NCBI RefSeq assembly: GCF_000424005.1
Contig: NZ_AUJB01000008.1
Coordinates: forward strand, 310,001 to 374,000
Source: Pseudobutyrivibrio ruminis CF1b
Lineage (GTDB): Bacteria > Bacillota > Clostridia > Lachnospirales > Lachnospiraceae
Reading direction: 5' to 3'
Length of the DNA: 64,000 bases
Below, piece after piece: positions 35,705-44,624 of the stretch. How positions within the stretch are numbered: the stretch's first letter is position 1; every line of letters begins with the position of its first letter. The notes beneath the pieces are model-generated. The model was not told the origin of the DNA and searched no databases. It worked only from the letters and a program-made list of their open reading frames with translations. The translations under genes were made by a program, and so were the position numbers.

Positions 35705-36577
35705 ATGTGGACATTTTTAGGATATGGAAAAACATATTTAGATAAATGCGGCAGAGATAACATTGGAGCATATGCGGCCCAGACAGCATACTTCATGATT
35801 ATGACTGCTATTCCTGTGACCATGCTTTTGGTGTGGATTGCAGGTCTTATTCCATCTATCAGTCATTACCTTAATGAGCTGATTTACGAGGTTATCCCTG
35901 CTGAGTTTTCGCCCTTCATGGCAAAGGTAGTTCATCTTGTCACAAAGGGTTCTGTTGGTGCGATTTCCATCTCAGCACTGATGGCTATCTGGTCATCTGG
36001 AAAAGCCTTCCAGAATCTTATGGTTGGTCTTAATCAGGTTAATCAGATTGAAGAGACAAGAAATTGGTTTGCCAGACGAATCAAGGCTGTTTTTTATACC
36101 ATGTTTCTTCTGTCTATTATTGTGGTAATCATGCTTATGCTTGTATTTACACAGAAGCTTCAGGGCTATGCGAAAAGCACATATGGATTCCTTGCTTACA
36201 TGTTTGGAATTCGCCCGTTGTTTAGAAGTATTTTTGTGTTCATATTTTTGGTTATCGTATTTACGTTTTTATTTACTGTTTTGCCAAATAAAAATCTCAA
36301 GTTTATGAGTCAGCTTCCAGGTGGAGTAATCTGTGCTGTCAGCTGGTATGTATTCAGTTTGTTCCTTGCTATATGGGTAAAATACTTTAACGGTTTTTCT
36401 ATGTACGGGGCACTGGCTACCATGATGATTTTTATGTTTTGGCTTTACTTTTGTATGTACTTTATGCTCATGGCTGCAGAGGCAAATGTATTCTTTGCAG
36501 ATGCATTTGGACTGGCATGGGAAAAGTTTAAAAATGACTTTAAAGCAAAGCATTTTAGCAATTGGACTAGTAAGTAA
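35705..36577 (+). CDS. YihY/BrkB-family (UPF0761) membrane protein
   Basis: 290 aa from the ATG at 35705 (GAGGAG upstream); an in-frame start at 35690 precedes the ribosome binding site. Six TM helices. The family signature near the N-terminus (GAYAAQTAYFMIMTAIPVTMLL, then SVGAISISALMAIWSSGKAFQNLMVGLNQV) and the C-terminal FNGFSMYGALATMMIFMFWLYF segment are present. The family was once called RNase BN by mistake; its true function is unknown. It begins just after the 6S RNA terminator and lies 52 bp before queA. Confidence 0.9.
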   Translation: MWTFLGYGKTYLDKCGRDNIGAYAAQTAYFMIMTAIPVTMLLVWIAGLIPSISHYLNELIYEVIPAEFSPFMAKVVHLVTKGSVGAISISALMAIWSSGKAFQNLMVGLNQVNQIEETRNWFARRIKAVFYTMFLLSIIVVIMLMLVFTQKLQGYAKSTYGFLAYMFGIRPLFRSIFVFIFLVIVFTFLFTVLPNKNLKFMSQLPGGVICAVSWYVFSLFLAIWVKYFNGFSMYGALATMMIFMFWLYFCMYFMLMAAEANVFFADAFGLAWEKFKNDFKAKHFSNWTSK

Positions 36578-36629
36578 TTCTGTGCTAAACTAGATTGAAT
36601 GTTTATAAAAAGCTTAGAAAGAAATTAAG

Positions 36630-37673
36630 ATGTTAGTAAAAGATTTTGATTATGACCTTCCTGAGGAGTTAATAGCTCAGGATCCTCTTGAAAAGAGAAG
36701 TAATTCAAGACTTATGGTCTTGGATAAAAAAACAGGCGAGATTGCTCATCGCCATTTCTATGATATCAAAGAATATCTCAGACCAGGCGACTGTCTGGTT
36801 ATCAATAACACTCGTGTTATTCCAGCAAGATTATATGGAGCCAGAGTAGGTTCAGGCGGAAAGGTAGAGATTCTTCTATTAAAGAGACTCAGTGACAATC
36901 AGTGGGAATGTCTTGTAAAGCCTGGTAAGAAAGCCCGCCCTGGAATGGAGATTTCCTTTGGAGATGGTCTTTTAGTAGGAAAGATTATCGATATTGTTGA
37001 TGAGGGAAATCGTATTATCGAGTTTACATATGATGGTATTTTCGAAGAGATTTTAGATAAGCTTGGAGAGATGCCACTTCCACCGTATATCACACATAAG
37101 CTTAAGGATAGAGACAGATATCAGACTGTATATGCGAAGTTTGATGGAAGTGCGGCAGCACCTACAGCAGGTCTTCATTTTACACCAGAGCTTTTAGAGG
37201 AAGTAAAGGCAATGGGAGTGAAGATAGCAGAGGTTACTCTTCATGTTGGTCTTGGTACATTCCGTCCTGTTAAAGAGGATGAGGTATTAGACCACCACAT
37301 GCACTCAGAATATTACGAACTCACTCAGGAAGCCTGCGACATTATTAATGAGACAAAGGCTAACGGAGGAAGAGTCATTTCAGTTGGTACCACAAGTACA
37401 CGTACTCTTGAATCAGCTGCGGAGCCAGGAAAGCCACTTGTTCCAAAGAGCGGATGGACACAGATTTTTATCTATCCTGGTTATGAATTCAAGGTAATAG
37501 ATTGTCTGATTACTAATTTCCATCTTCCACAGTCCACACTTATTATGCTGGTTTCAGCACTGGCTGGAAGAGAACATGTCCTTGCTGCATATGAGCAGGC
37601 TGTTCAGGAGAGATACAGATTCTTCTCCTTTGGAGATGCTATGATGATTACCGATTTACATCAGGGAGAGTAA
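36630..37673 (+). CDS. queA: S-adenosylmethionine:tRNA ribosyltransferase-isomerase
   Basis: 347 aa, full length. It transfers the ribosyl part of SAM to preQ1-modified tRNA to make epoxyqueuosine. Signatures: [14 protein letters not shown] at the N-terminus, [39 protein letters not shown] and the C-terminal [19 protein letters not shown]. Other queuosine genes are not nearby. It is followed after 47 bp by pheS. Confidence 0.96.
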   Translation: MLVKDFDYDLPEELIAQDPLEKRSNSRLMVLDKKTGEIAHRHFYDIKEYLRPGDCLVINNTRVIPARLYGARVGSGGKVEILLLKRLSDNQWECLVKPGKKARPGMEISFGDGLLVGKIIDIVDEGNRIIEFTYDGIFEEILDKLGEMPLPPYITHKLKDRDRYQTVYAKFDGSAAAPTAGLHFTPELLEEVKAMGVKIAEVTLHVGLGTFRPVKEDEVLDHHMHSEYYELTQEACDIINETKANGGRVISVGTTSTRTLESAAEPGKPLVPKSGWTQIFIYPGYEFKVIDCLITNFHLPQSTLIMLVSALAGREHVLAAYEQAVQERYRFFSFGDAMMITDLHQGE

Positions 37674-37720
37674 CTGATAAAATTTTAACTTAGTGAGAAT
37701 TTAGTTTAGGGAGGCCACCT

Positions 37721-38776
37721 ATGGTAGATATTATTTCAGAGTTAAGTGCCAAGTTCGAGACAGAACTTCAGAATATCAAGAATTCTGAAGAACTTGAGAA
37801 CATCAGAGTTTCATACCTTGGCAAAAAGGGTAGTGTTACAGCTGCCATGAAAGAAATGGGCAAGCTCTCAGCGGAAGAGAAAAAAGAGTTTGGTCAGAAA
37901 ATTAATATGCTTAAGAACACTGTAGCAGACAAGATTGCAGAGAAGAAGGATGAGCTTGCAGCTTTAGAGCTTCAGAAGGAAATCGATAAGGTTCCTGAGT
38001 TTGATATTTCCCTTCCAGAGCATTTTGATCAGGGAAGCTATCATCCAATTACACTTGTTCAGCGTCAGTGCGAGACAATATTTAAGTCAATGGGATTTAC
38101 CGTTGAGGATTACAGTGAGGTGGTTACAGACTACGAGTGTTTCGAGTCAGTTAATATCCCTAAGTATCATCCTGCCCGCGATATGCAGGATACATATTAC
38201 CTTGAGAATGGTCAGCTCTTAAAGTCTCAGACAACAGCTGCCCAGAACGCTATCTACAAGAAATACAGAAAGCAGCTTCTTGAGAATGGTACACCTATCA
38301 AGGCTATCTTCCCAGGTCGTTGCTTCAGAAACGAAGCTACAGATGCATGTCACGAGAACACATTCTTCCAGATGGAAGGTGTTATGGTAGGTAAGGACAT
38401 TTCTATTTCAAACCTTATCTACTTCATGAAGACTATGCTTTCAGAAGTATTTAGAAGAGATATTAAGGTTAGACTTCGTCCAGGTTTCTTCCCATTTGTG
38501 GAGCCAGGTTTCGAGCTTGATATCAACTGCCTTAACTGTGGTGGTAAGGGTTGTCCTTCATGCAAGCACTCAGGATGGCTTGAGCTTTGCCCATGTGGTA
38601 TGGTTCATCCAAAGGTTCTTGAAGAGGGTGGCATCGATCCAGAGAAGTATACAGGTTTTGCCTTTGGACTTGGCCTTACAAGACTTGCAATGATGAAATA
38701 CGGTATTAAGGACATCCGTGATCTGAATAGCGGTAATCTTAACAGCTTAGCTCAGTTCACTGATGACGAGCAGTAA
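37721..38776 (+). CDS. pheS: Phenylalanyl-tRNA synthetase alpha subunit
   Basis: 351 aa. N-terminal coiled coil (about 1-95), then the class II catalytic core: motif 1 HP..L (YHPITLVQRQCETIFKSMGF), motif 2 (FPGRCFRNEATDACHENTFFQMEG) and motif 3 (GFAFGLGLTRLAMMKYGI). The C...C..C segment CLNCGGKGCPSCKHSGWLELC could bind zinc. It forms an alpha2-beta2 enzyme with pheT 14 bp downstream. No T-box leader precedes it. Confidence 0.97.
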   Translation: MVDIISELSAKFETELQNIKNSEELENIRVSYLGKKGSVTAAMKEMGKLSAEEKKEFGQKINMLKNTVADKIAEKKDELAALELQKEIDKVPEFDISLPEHFDQGSYHPITLVQRQCETIFKSMGFTVEDYSEVVTDYECFESVNIPKYHPARDMQDTYYLENGQLLKSQTTAAQNAIYKKYRKQLLENGTPIKAIFPGRCFRNEATDACHENTFFQMEGVMVGKDISISNLIYFMKTMLSEVFRRDIKVRLRPGFFPFVEPGFELDINCLNCGGKGCPSCKHSGWLELCPCGMVHPKVLEEGGIDPEKYTGFAFGLGLTRLAMMKYGIKDIRDLNSGNLNSLAQFTDDEQ

Positions 38777-38790
38777 GGGAGGACGAAGAC

Positions 38791-41151
38791 ATGTTTATTT
38801 CAATGAATTGGATCTCTGATTTCGTTGACCTTTCAGGTCTCGACAAGATGGAGCTTATCGCTAAGTTCTCTCTTGCAACAGCAGAGGTTGAAAATGATAT
38901 TTTCCATAAGGGTGAGGATTTATCAGGCGTAGTTGTTGCCGAGATTAAGTCAGTTGAGGAGCACCCAGAATCAAAGAAGCTTCACCTTTTAAAGGTTGAT
39001 GCCGGCGATGGAAAGCTTACAGATGTTGTCTGTGGAGCACCAAACGTTCGCGTTGGTATGAAGACAGCTTTTGCAAAGGTTGGAGCAAAGCTTGGTGAGA
39101 TTACAATCGCACCACGCCCACTTGCAGGCTTTGAGTCACATGGTATGTGCTGTTCAGAGAAGGAAATCGGTATCTCTGATAACAACGACGGTATCATGGA
39201 TATCACAGAGGATGTTGCAAATGGTACAGATATCAAGGATTTATATGAAATTGACGATATAATCTTTGAGGTCGACAATAAGTCACTTACAAACCGTCCT
39301 GATCTTTGGGGTCACTACGGTATTGCCAGAGAGTTCGCTACAATTGCAAAGCGTCCACTTAAGGAGCTTCCTACAATCGACTTAAGCAAGTACGACAATC
39401 TTGAAAAGATTGATCTTAAGATTGAGGACGAACTTTGCCAGAGATATTCTTCAATCAAGGTTGAGAACGTTGAAAAGAACGTTGCTCCTATGAACATGAG
39501 AATCCGTCTCTTCTATTGTGGTATGAGAGGAATCAACCTTCTCACAGACCTTACAAACTATCTTATGCTTGAAATGGGTCAGCCAATGCATGCTTTTGAT
39601 TCACGTAAGGTTGGCAAGATTCGTATCAAGAGATTTGATAAGCCATTTACTTTCACAACACTTGATGGTGTTGAGAGAAACATAGATGAGAACACACTTA
39701 TGATTTGCAACGATAACACACCAGTTGCTATCGCAGGTATCATGGGTGGTCTCGATTCAGAAATCGTTGAGGATACAACACAGCTTACTCTTGAGTCTGC
39801 TACATTTAACGCAGCTTCAATCAGAAAGAGTGCAGTTCGTCTTGCCCACAGAACAGATGCTTCTGCACGTTATGAGAAGAGCCTTGATCCAGAGATGACT
39901 ACAGTTGCCATCGCTCGTTTCATGAAGCTTCTTCTTGATATCGACCCAGGTGTAAAGGTTGTATCAGCACTTACTGATGAATATGCATTCCATTATCCAC
40001 ACATTGCCCTTGATTTTGACAAGAACTTTGTGGATAAGTACACTGGAATTGAGATTACAAACGAGCATATTGTGGATACACTTACAGCTCTTGGATTTGG
40101 TGTTACACACGATGGAGACAATTTCCATGTGGATGTTCCTTCATACCGTGCTACAAAGGATATCAGCTTAAAGGCAGATATCATCGAAGAGATTACACGT
40201 ATCTACGGTTATGATAACTTTGAATTAGTTACAACAGCTGCTCCTCTTTATCCAGTTCGTATGGATGAGACAAAGAACGTAGAGGACAGAATTAAGGATA
40301 TCCTTGTTAAGAGATTTAAGCTTCACGAGGTACATTCTTATGTATGGCAGTATGCTGATGAGTACAAGAAGCTTGGAATGGAAGTAGAAGAGAATGTTAA
40401 GCTTGCTAATTCTACTAACCCTAACATTGAGACTCTCAGAAACTCAATGATTCCAACACAGCTTTGCCAGGTTAATTACAATACAGGCTATGCTACTGAT
40501 TTTGGTATTTTCGAAGTTGGTCGTGTTGTTGAAGGACTTAAGGCTGATGGTCTTTGCGACGAGAAGAAGAAGCTTTGCATCACATTATTCTCTAAGACAA
40601 AGTCACTTGAGCAGCTTTACTTCGAACTTCGCGATATGATTGCTGAGACAGTAGATGATGTTAGAAATAAGGCTCTTACATATAAGAAGCTTGAGGCTAC
40701 ACATTCATATGAGCATCCAAAGAATCTTAATGCACTTGTTCTTGATGGTGTTCAGATTGGTAAAATCGGTGTTGCTCACCCAGTAGTTTCAAAGAAGATT
40801 GATAAGAAAGCAGCTATCGTATTTGCAGAAATCGATGTTGAGGCCCTTTCAGATATCAATCCAGAGCCTATAAAATATGTAGAACCATCAAAATATCCAT
40901 CAATTGAAGTAGATTTATCATTTATTGCCGAGAAATTTTCAGAAATAAATGATACAATAAAAGAAAGTGCTAAGGATATCTTGAAGAAGGTCGGTGTATC
41001 TGACGTATATTCAGATGGAGATAGCAAGTCAATTACCGTAAGATTGCTCTTTGGGGATGATGAGCGTACTCTTACACATGACGAAGTTCAGAAGGTAGTT
41101 GACGAGATTATTGAGAAGCTTAAGACTAAGGGGATAAATCTTAAAGCTTAA
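38791..41151 (+). CDS. pheT: Phenylalanyl-tRNA synthetase beta subunit
   Basis: 786 aa, full length. The N-terminal EMAP/tRNA-binding-like domain (VVVAEIKSVEEHPESKKLHLLKVDAG), B3/B4 editing domain (NLLTDLTNYLMLEMGQPMHAFDSRK), B5 domains (about 400-490), the catalytic-like core and a C-terminal FDX-ACB domain (YPSIEVDLSFIAEKFSEIND) are in order. Directly downstream of pheS. The C-terminal part uses fewer optimal codons than the first two-thirds. Confidence 0.97.
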   Translation: MFISMNWISDFVDLSGLDKMELIAKFSLATAEVENDIFHKGEDLSGVVVAEIKSVEEHPESKKLHLLKVDAGDGKLTDVVCGAPNVRVGMKTAFAKVGAKLGEITIAPRPLAGFESHGMCCSEKEIGISDNNDGIMDITEDVANGTDIKDLYEIDDIIFEVDNKSLTNRPDLWGHYGIAREFATIAKRPLKELPTIDLSKYDNLEKIDLKIEDELCQRYSSIKVENVEKNVAPMNMRIRLFYCGMRGINLLTDLTNYLMLEMGQPMHAFDSRKVGKIRIKRFDKPFTFTTLDGVERNIDENTLMICNDNTPVAIAGIMGGLDSEIVEDTTQLTLESATFNAASIRKSAVRLAHRTDASARYEKSLDPEMTTVAIARFMKLLLDIDPGVKVVSALTDEYAFHYPHIALDFDKNFVDKYTGIEITNEHIVDTLTALGFGVTHDGDNFHVDVPSYRATKDISLKADIIEEITRIYGYDNFELVTTAAPLYPVRMDETKNVEDRIKDILVKRFKLHEVHSYVWQYADEYKKLGMEVEENVKLANSTNPNIETLRNSMIPTQLCQVNYNTGYATDFGIFEVGRVVEGLKADGLCDEKKKLCITLFSKTKSLEQLYFELRDMIAETVDDVRNKALTYKKLEATHSYEHPKNLNALVLDGVQIGKIGVAHPVVSKKIDKKAAIVFAEIDVEALSDINPEPIKYVEPSKYPSIEVDLSFIAEKFSEINDTIKESAKDILKKVGVSDVYSDGDSKSITVRLLFGDDERTLTHDEVQKVVDEIIEKLKTKGINLKA

Positions 41152-41188
41152 ACGGGTAACTACTAATTAATGTATTGGGGGGCATGAG

Positions 41189-41536
41189 ATGGAGGAGAAA
41201 AGAAAAAGCAAACGTTTAGACATTGGTGTAAAGGTTGAGATCGAGCGAATTGATGAAGCCAACATCACCACCGTGAAGTACATGGAGGTTGAGGTAACCA
41301 ATATCTCGAAGACAGGTTTAGCTTTTAGGGTTCCTAATGTTGAATTTGAAATTGGAGCATGCTTTGATGCTAAGATTCAGATTTGGACAAAGGAAACCAT
41401 TGATTCCGTATTTAAGGTTGTTCGCTCAAACAAGCTTGATGGCGACATCTATGAGTATGGCTGTATCTTTGTCGGCATGACAGATACAGATGCGCTGAAG
41501 ATTGAGATTTATCAGTTGTTTAGCGACGCAGAATAG
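41189..41536 (+). CDS. PilZ-domain protein, probable c-di-GMP receptor
   Basis: 115 aa, a lone PilZ domain. The RxxxR motif (R5-K-S-K-R9) and the NISKTG (D/N)xSxxG motif, both needed for cyclic di-GMP binding in known PilZ proteins, are intact. No output domain or flagellar YcgR-N domain is present. The ribosome binding site is GGGGGG-like. It lies 37 bp after pheT and 12 bp before lgt, so it may be cotranscribed with lgt. Target unknown. Confidence 0.85.
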   Translation: MEEKRKSKRLDIGVKVEIERIDEANITTVKYMEVEVTNISKTGLAFRVPNVEFEIGACFDAKIQIWTKETIDSVFKVVRSNKLDGDIYEYGCIFVGMTDTDALKIEIYQLFSDAE

Positions 41537-41548
41537 AGGAGACATAAA

Positions 41549-42409
41549 TTGGATTCTAGCATTATTTTTCCAAATCTTCATATCACTCTAAACAATATTG
41601 AAAAAGGATTCCATATCGGGTCCTTTTTCATTGCGTTTTACGGCGTTATTATTGCCATCGGTATGTTGGTAGGGGTATGTTTTATTTTACATGAGGCAAA
41701 GCGACAGGGCTTTGATGAAGATAAGTTTTTAGATATTTGTATTATCACTATTATTGTTGGCGTCATAGGCGCCAGACTGTACTATGTTATATTTGCCTGG
41801 GAATATTATAAGGACAATCTGCTAAGCATATTTAACATCAGGCAGGGTGGACTTGCTATTTATGGTGGAGTTCTTGCAGGTATAGCAAGTGTTGCAGTCC
41901 TTTGTAAGATTAGAAAGCACAATTTCCTGCAGGTTATGGATATTTGCATTATCGGAGTTGTAATCGGCCAGATATTTGGACGCTGGGGCAACTTCTTCAA
42001 CAGAGAAGTCTTTGGACAGTACACAGATGGACTTTTCGCCATGTTGTTACCAATCAATTCCATTAGAAGCCAGCAGGATGTTACAGCGGAAATGCTGAGC
42101 AACCTTGTTCAGATAAACGGAGTCGATTACATATCTGTACATCCTACATTTTTATATGAATCATTATGGAATCTAGGCCTGCTTATTATCTTGCTTTTGA
42201 TGATTAAGAATAAGAAGTTCAATGGACAGGTATTCTTTACTTATCTCTTAGGCTATGGAGCAGGACGCTTCTGGATAGAAGGTATCCGCACAGATCAGCT
42301 TAAGCTTTGGGGAACAAGCATCCCTGTATCCCAGGCATTAGCTGCTATCTTAATTGTGCTTGGCACAGGATTGTATGTATATAATCTGCAGAAATTAAAA
42401 AATAATTAA
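41549..42409 (+). CDS. lgt: Prolipoprotein diacylglyceryl transferase
   Basis: 286 aa with about seven TM helices; TTG start with GAGGAGA upstream. It attaches diacylglycerol to the lipobox cysteine of prolipoproteins such as MetQ. The Lgt signature GRWGNFFNREVFG and the conserved arginine in FWIEGIRTDQLKLWG are present, as is IYGGVLAG. The C-terminus is followed by a strong terminator before the division cluster. Confidence 0.95.
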   Translation: MDSSIIFPNLHITLNNIEKGFHIGSFFIAFYGVIIAIGMLVGVCFILHEAKRQGFDEDKFLDICIITIIVGVIGARLYYVIFAWEYYKDNLLSIFNIRQGGLAIYGGVLAGIASVAVLCKIRKHNFLQVMDICIIGVVIGQIFGRWGNFFNREVFGQYTDGLFAMLLPINSIRSQQDVTAEMLSNLVQINGVDYISVHPTFLYESLWNLGLLIILLLMIKNKKFNGQVFFTYLLGYGAGRFWIEGIRTDQLKLWGTSIPVSQALAAILIVLGTGLYVYNLQKLKNN

Positions 42410-42437
42410 ATTAAATTGTATTTTTTTAAGAACAATC

Positions 42438-42469
42438 AAAGACATTGGTGCTTCCAATGTCTTTTTTTT
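42438..42469 (+). terminator. Intrinsic terminator of lgt
   Basis: AAAGACATTGG / CCAATGTCTTT, 11-bp stem, 5-nt loop, followed by T-run. Confidence 0.92.
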
Positions 42470-42596
42470 ATGTCTTTTTTAGCATATCTAGTGCCAATAG
42501 TGGGAACTGCCACCACTTTATACCACATGTGGGGAATATTGATTTTACGGGCTTCGCGGGTTGCGAAGAAGGGGAATTTGGTTTAGAATGTAGTTA

Positions 42597-42634
42597 AAAG
42601 TGGAGGAAAGTGGAATAAAAGTGTCATAAAGTGG
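42597..42634 (+). promoter_or_regulatory. MraZ-box array controlling the dcw cluster
   Basis: AAAGTGG occurs at 42597-42603, 42607-42613 and 42628-42634 and as AAAGTGT at 42618-42624, with start-to-start spacing 10, 11 and 10 bp. This matches the tandem ~10-bp repeats bound by MraZ upstream of mraZ operons. An inverted copy (CCACTTT, 42513-42519) and a CCACATGTGG palindrome (42523-42532) lie further upstream. Confidence 0.85.
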
Positions 42635-42678
42635 TGGATATGGAGACAGTCTGCCATTTGGAAAGGAGGAAGTGTCTC

Positions 42679-43110
42679 ATGTTCATGGGCGAATACAGTC
42701 ACAATTTAGACGCGAAAAACCGTCTTATTATGCCTGCCAAGTTTCGTGAGCAGTTGGGAGATCACTTCGTTGCCACTAAGGGACTTGATGGATGCCTCTT
42801 CGTTTATCCACTTAGCGAATGGCAGACTATCGAGGAAAAGTTCCGAGAAATTCCACGTACCACAAAGGATGCTAGAAAGTTCTCCAGATTCTTCTTTGCA
42901 GGAGCAGCAGAATGCGACATTGATAAGCAGGGAAGAGTACTTATTCCAGCTACTCTTAAAGAATATGCTGGAATCGATAAGGAAGTGGTTTCTGTAGGTG
43001 TACTTAATCGAATTGAAATTTGGTCTAAGGAACGCTGGATTGAGGAAGGCACTTACGACGATATGGATGAAATTGCAGAGCACATGGCTGAGCTTGGTCT
43101 CGGAATTTAA
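42679..43110 (+). CDS. mraZ: Transcriptional regulator MraZ
   Basis: 143 aa from the ATG at 42679 ([23 protein letters not shown]), the canonical start with AAAGGAGGAA upstream; the open frame back to 42631 crosses the repeat boxes. Two SpoVT/AbrB-like halves each carry the DxxxR motif (DAKNR; DKQGR). MraZ forms a ring-shaped oligomer that binds the repeats just upstream, controlling its own cluster. It is 8 bp upstream of rsmH. Confidence 0.96.
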   Translation: MFMGEYSHNLDAKNRLIMPAKFREQLGDHFVATKGLDGCLFVYPLSEWQTIEEKFREIPRTTKDARKFSRFFFAGAAECDIDKQGRVLIPATLKEYAGIDKEVVSVGVLNRIEIWSKERWIEEGTYDDMDEIAEHMAELGLGI

Positions 43111-43118
43111 GGAGTTAA

Positions 43119-44063
43119 ATGGAATTTAATCATTATTCGGTTCTCTTACATGAGACAGTGGACAATTTAAATATTAAGCCTGATGGAATTTATGTTGACG
43201 GTACACTTGGCGGTGGCGGACATTCATTTGAGATTGCAAGTCACCTTACTACCGGACACCTTTATGGATTCGATCAGGACACCGATGCCCTGAAGGCAGC
43301 TGGGGAGAGGCTTGCATGCTACGGGGATAAGGTCACCAGAATTCATAGCAATTATGAATTCATGAAGGAGCGTCTTGCTGAGCTTGGCGTCACAAAGGTA
43401 GATGGCATTATGCTTGACCTTGGTGTTTCCAGCTTCCAGCTTGATGAGGCAGACAGAGGTTTTACTTACAGAGTAGATGATGCTCCACTTGATATGCGTA
43501 TGGACAAGGACAATCCTATGACGGCTGCTGATATTGTTAATACATATTCAGCAGAGGATTTGACCCGTGTCCTATACACATATGGTGAGGAGAAATTTTC
43601 AAAGCAGATTGTTAAGAACATTATCAAAGAAAGAGAAAAGGCTCCTATTCTTACAGCTGGTCAGCTGAATAAGATTATTGCTGAGAGCATTCCAAAGAAG
43701 GCTCAGGTGGGACAGGGCCATCCTTCAAAGAGAACCTATCAGGCTCTTCGAATTGAATTAAACAGAGAACTTACAGTTCTTGAAAATCATATAGACGATA
43801 TGATTGATTTACTTAATCCAGGTGGAAGACTTTGTATCATCACCTTCCATTCGCTGGAGGACAGAATCACAAAGGTTGCTTTTAAGAGAAATGAGGACCC
43901 TTGTACATGTCCAAAGAATTTCCCGGTTTGTGTATGTGGGAAAAAGTCAAAGGGAAAAGTGGTTACGAGAAAGCCAATTTTACCTAGTGATGAGGAGCTG
44001 GAGGCAAACTCTCGCTCAAAGAGTGCAAAGCTTAGAGTTTTCGAACGTGGTGATGAAGCCTGA
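43119..44063 (+). CDS. rsmH: 16S rRNA m4C1402 methyltransferase
   Basis: 314 aa. SAM-binding region [13 protein letters not shown] then [31 protein letters not shown], and the C-terminal ITFHSLEDR and [23 protein letters not shown] signatures. It methylates N4 of C1402 in the ribosomal decoding centre. It holds the usual position between mraZ and ftsL. Confidence 0.97.
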   Translation: MEFNHYSVLLHETVDNLNIKPDGIYVDGTLGGGGHSFEIASHLTTGHLYGFDQDTDALKAAGERLACYGDKVTRIHSNYEFMKERLAELGVTKVDGIMLDLGVSSFQLDEADRGFTYRVDDAPLDMRMDKDNPMTAADIVNTYSAEDLTRVLYTYGEEKFSKQIVKNIIKEREKAPILTAGQLNKIIAESIPKKAQVGQGHPSKRTYQALRIELNRELTVLENHIDDMIDLLNPGGRLCIITFHSLEDRITKVAFKRNEDPCTCPKNFPVCVCGKKSKGKVVTRKPILPSDEELEANSRSKSAKLRVFERGDEA

Positions 44064-44121
44064 ACAATTAGAGAAATTATATGCTAGTTTTGATTGCTAG
44101 TTGGGATAGAGGAATAGAGAT

Positions 44122-44610
44122 ATGCAGGAATTAAAGACTTACTACTACAACGATGGCAATGCCGTCCGCAAAGAGACAGGATATCAGATGCGTCCGGCTA
44201 GAAGTCTGCCTAATCGTGAACAGCGTGAGCGTGAGAAACGTGAAGAGGCCATCCGTCGTCAGAAGATTACAGATAGAAAACGTGCGAGAGCACTTAGAAA
44301 AAATAGATTATTAACAGCATATATGATTATGGCGGTAGTACTTACATGCCTTATGCTTGTAAGCTACGTGGCACTTCAGACAAATGTTACTACAAGAATG
44401 AGTCATATTGCAGATATGGAAAATGAGCTTTCTACTATCAATGCAGATAACAATGCTGCAGAGAGCAGAATCGCCACAAATACTAATCTTTCGGATATAA
44501 AAGACAAGGCAATAAATGAGTTGGGAATGGTATATGCAACCAGCAACCAAATAGTGTATTATAGTATAGATGGTTCTGACTACATGAGTCAGTACAAGGA
44601 TATACCATAG
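44122..44610 (+). CDS. FtsL-like cell division protein
   Basis: 162 aa. A very basic cytoplasmic N-terminal region (about 65 residues, REQREREKREEAIRRQK), one TM helix (about residues 68-90) and a short extracytoplasmic coiled coil (ADMENELSTINADNNAAESRI) with a C-terminal ELGMVY motif, the common FtsL/DivIC pattern. The sequence is poorly conserved, as is normal for FtsL, and its position between rsmH and the class B PBP gene carries much of the call. It should form a complex with DivIB/FtsQ (48937). Confidence 0.8.
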   Translation: MQELKTYYYNDGNAVRKETGYQMRPARSLPNREQREREKREEAIRRQKITDRKRARALRKNRLLTAYMIMAVVLTCLMLVSYVALQTNVTTRMSHIADMENELSTINADNNAAESRIATNTNLSDIKDKAINELGMVYATSNQIVYYSIDGSDYMSQYKDIP

Positions 44611-44624
44611 GAAGATAATGCATA

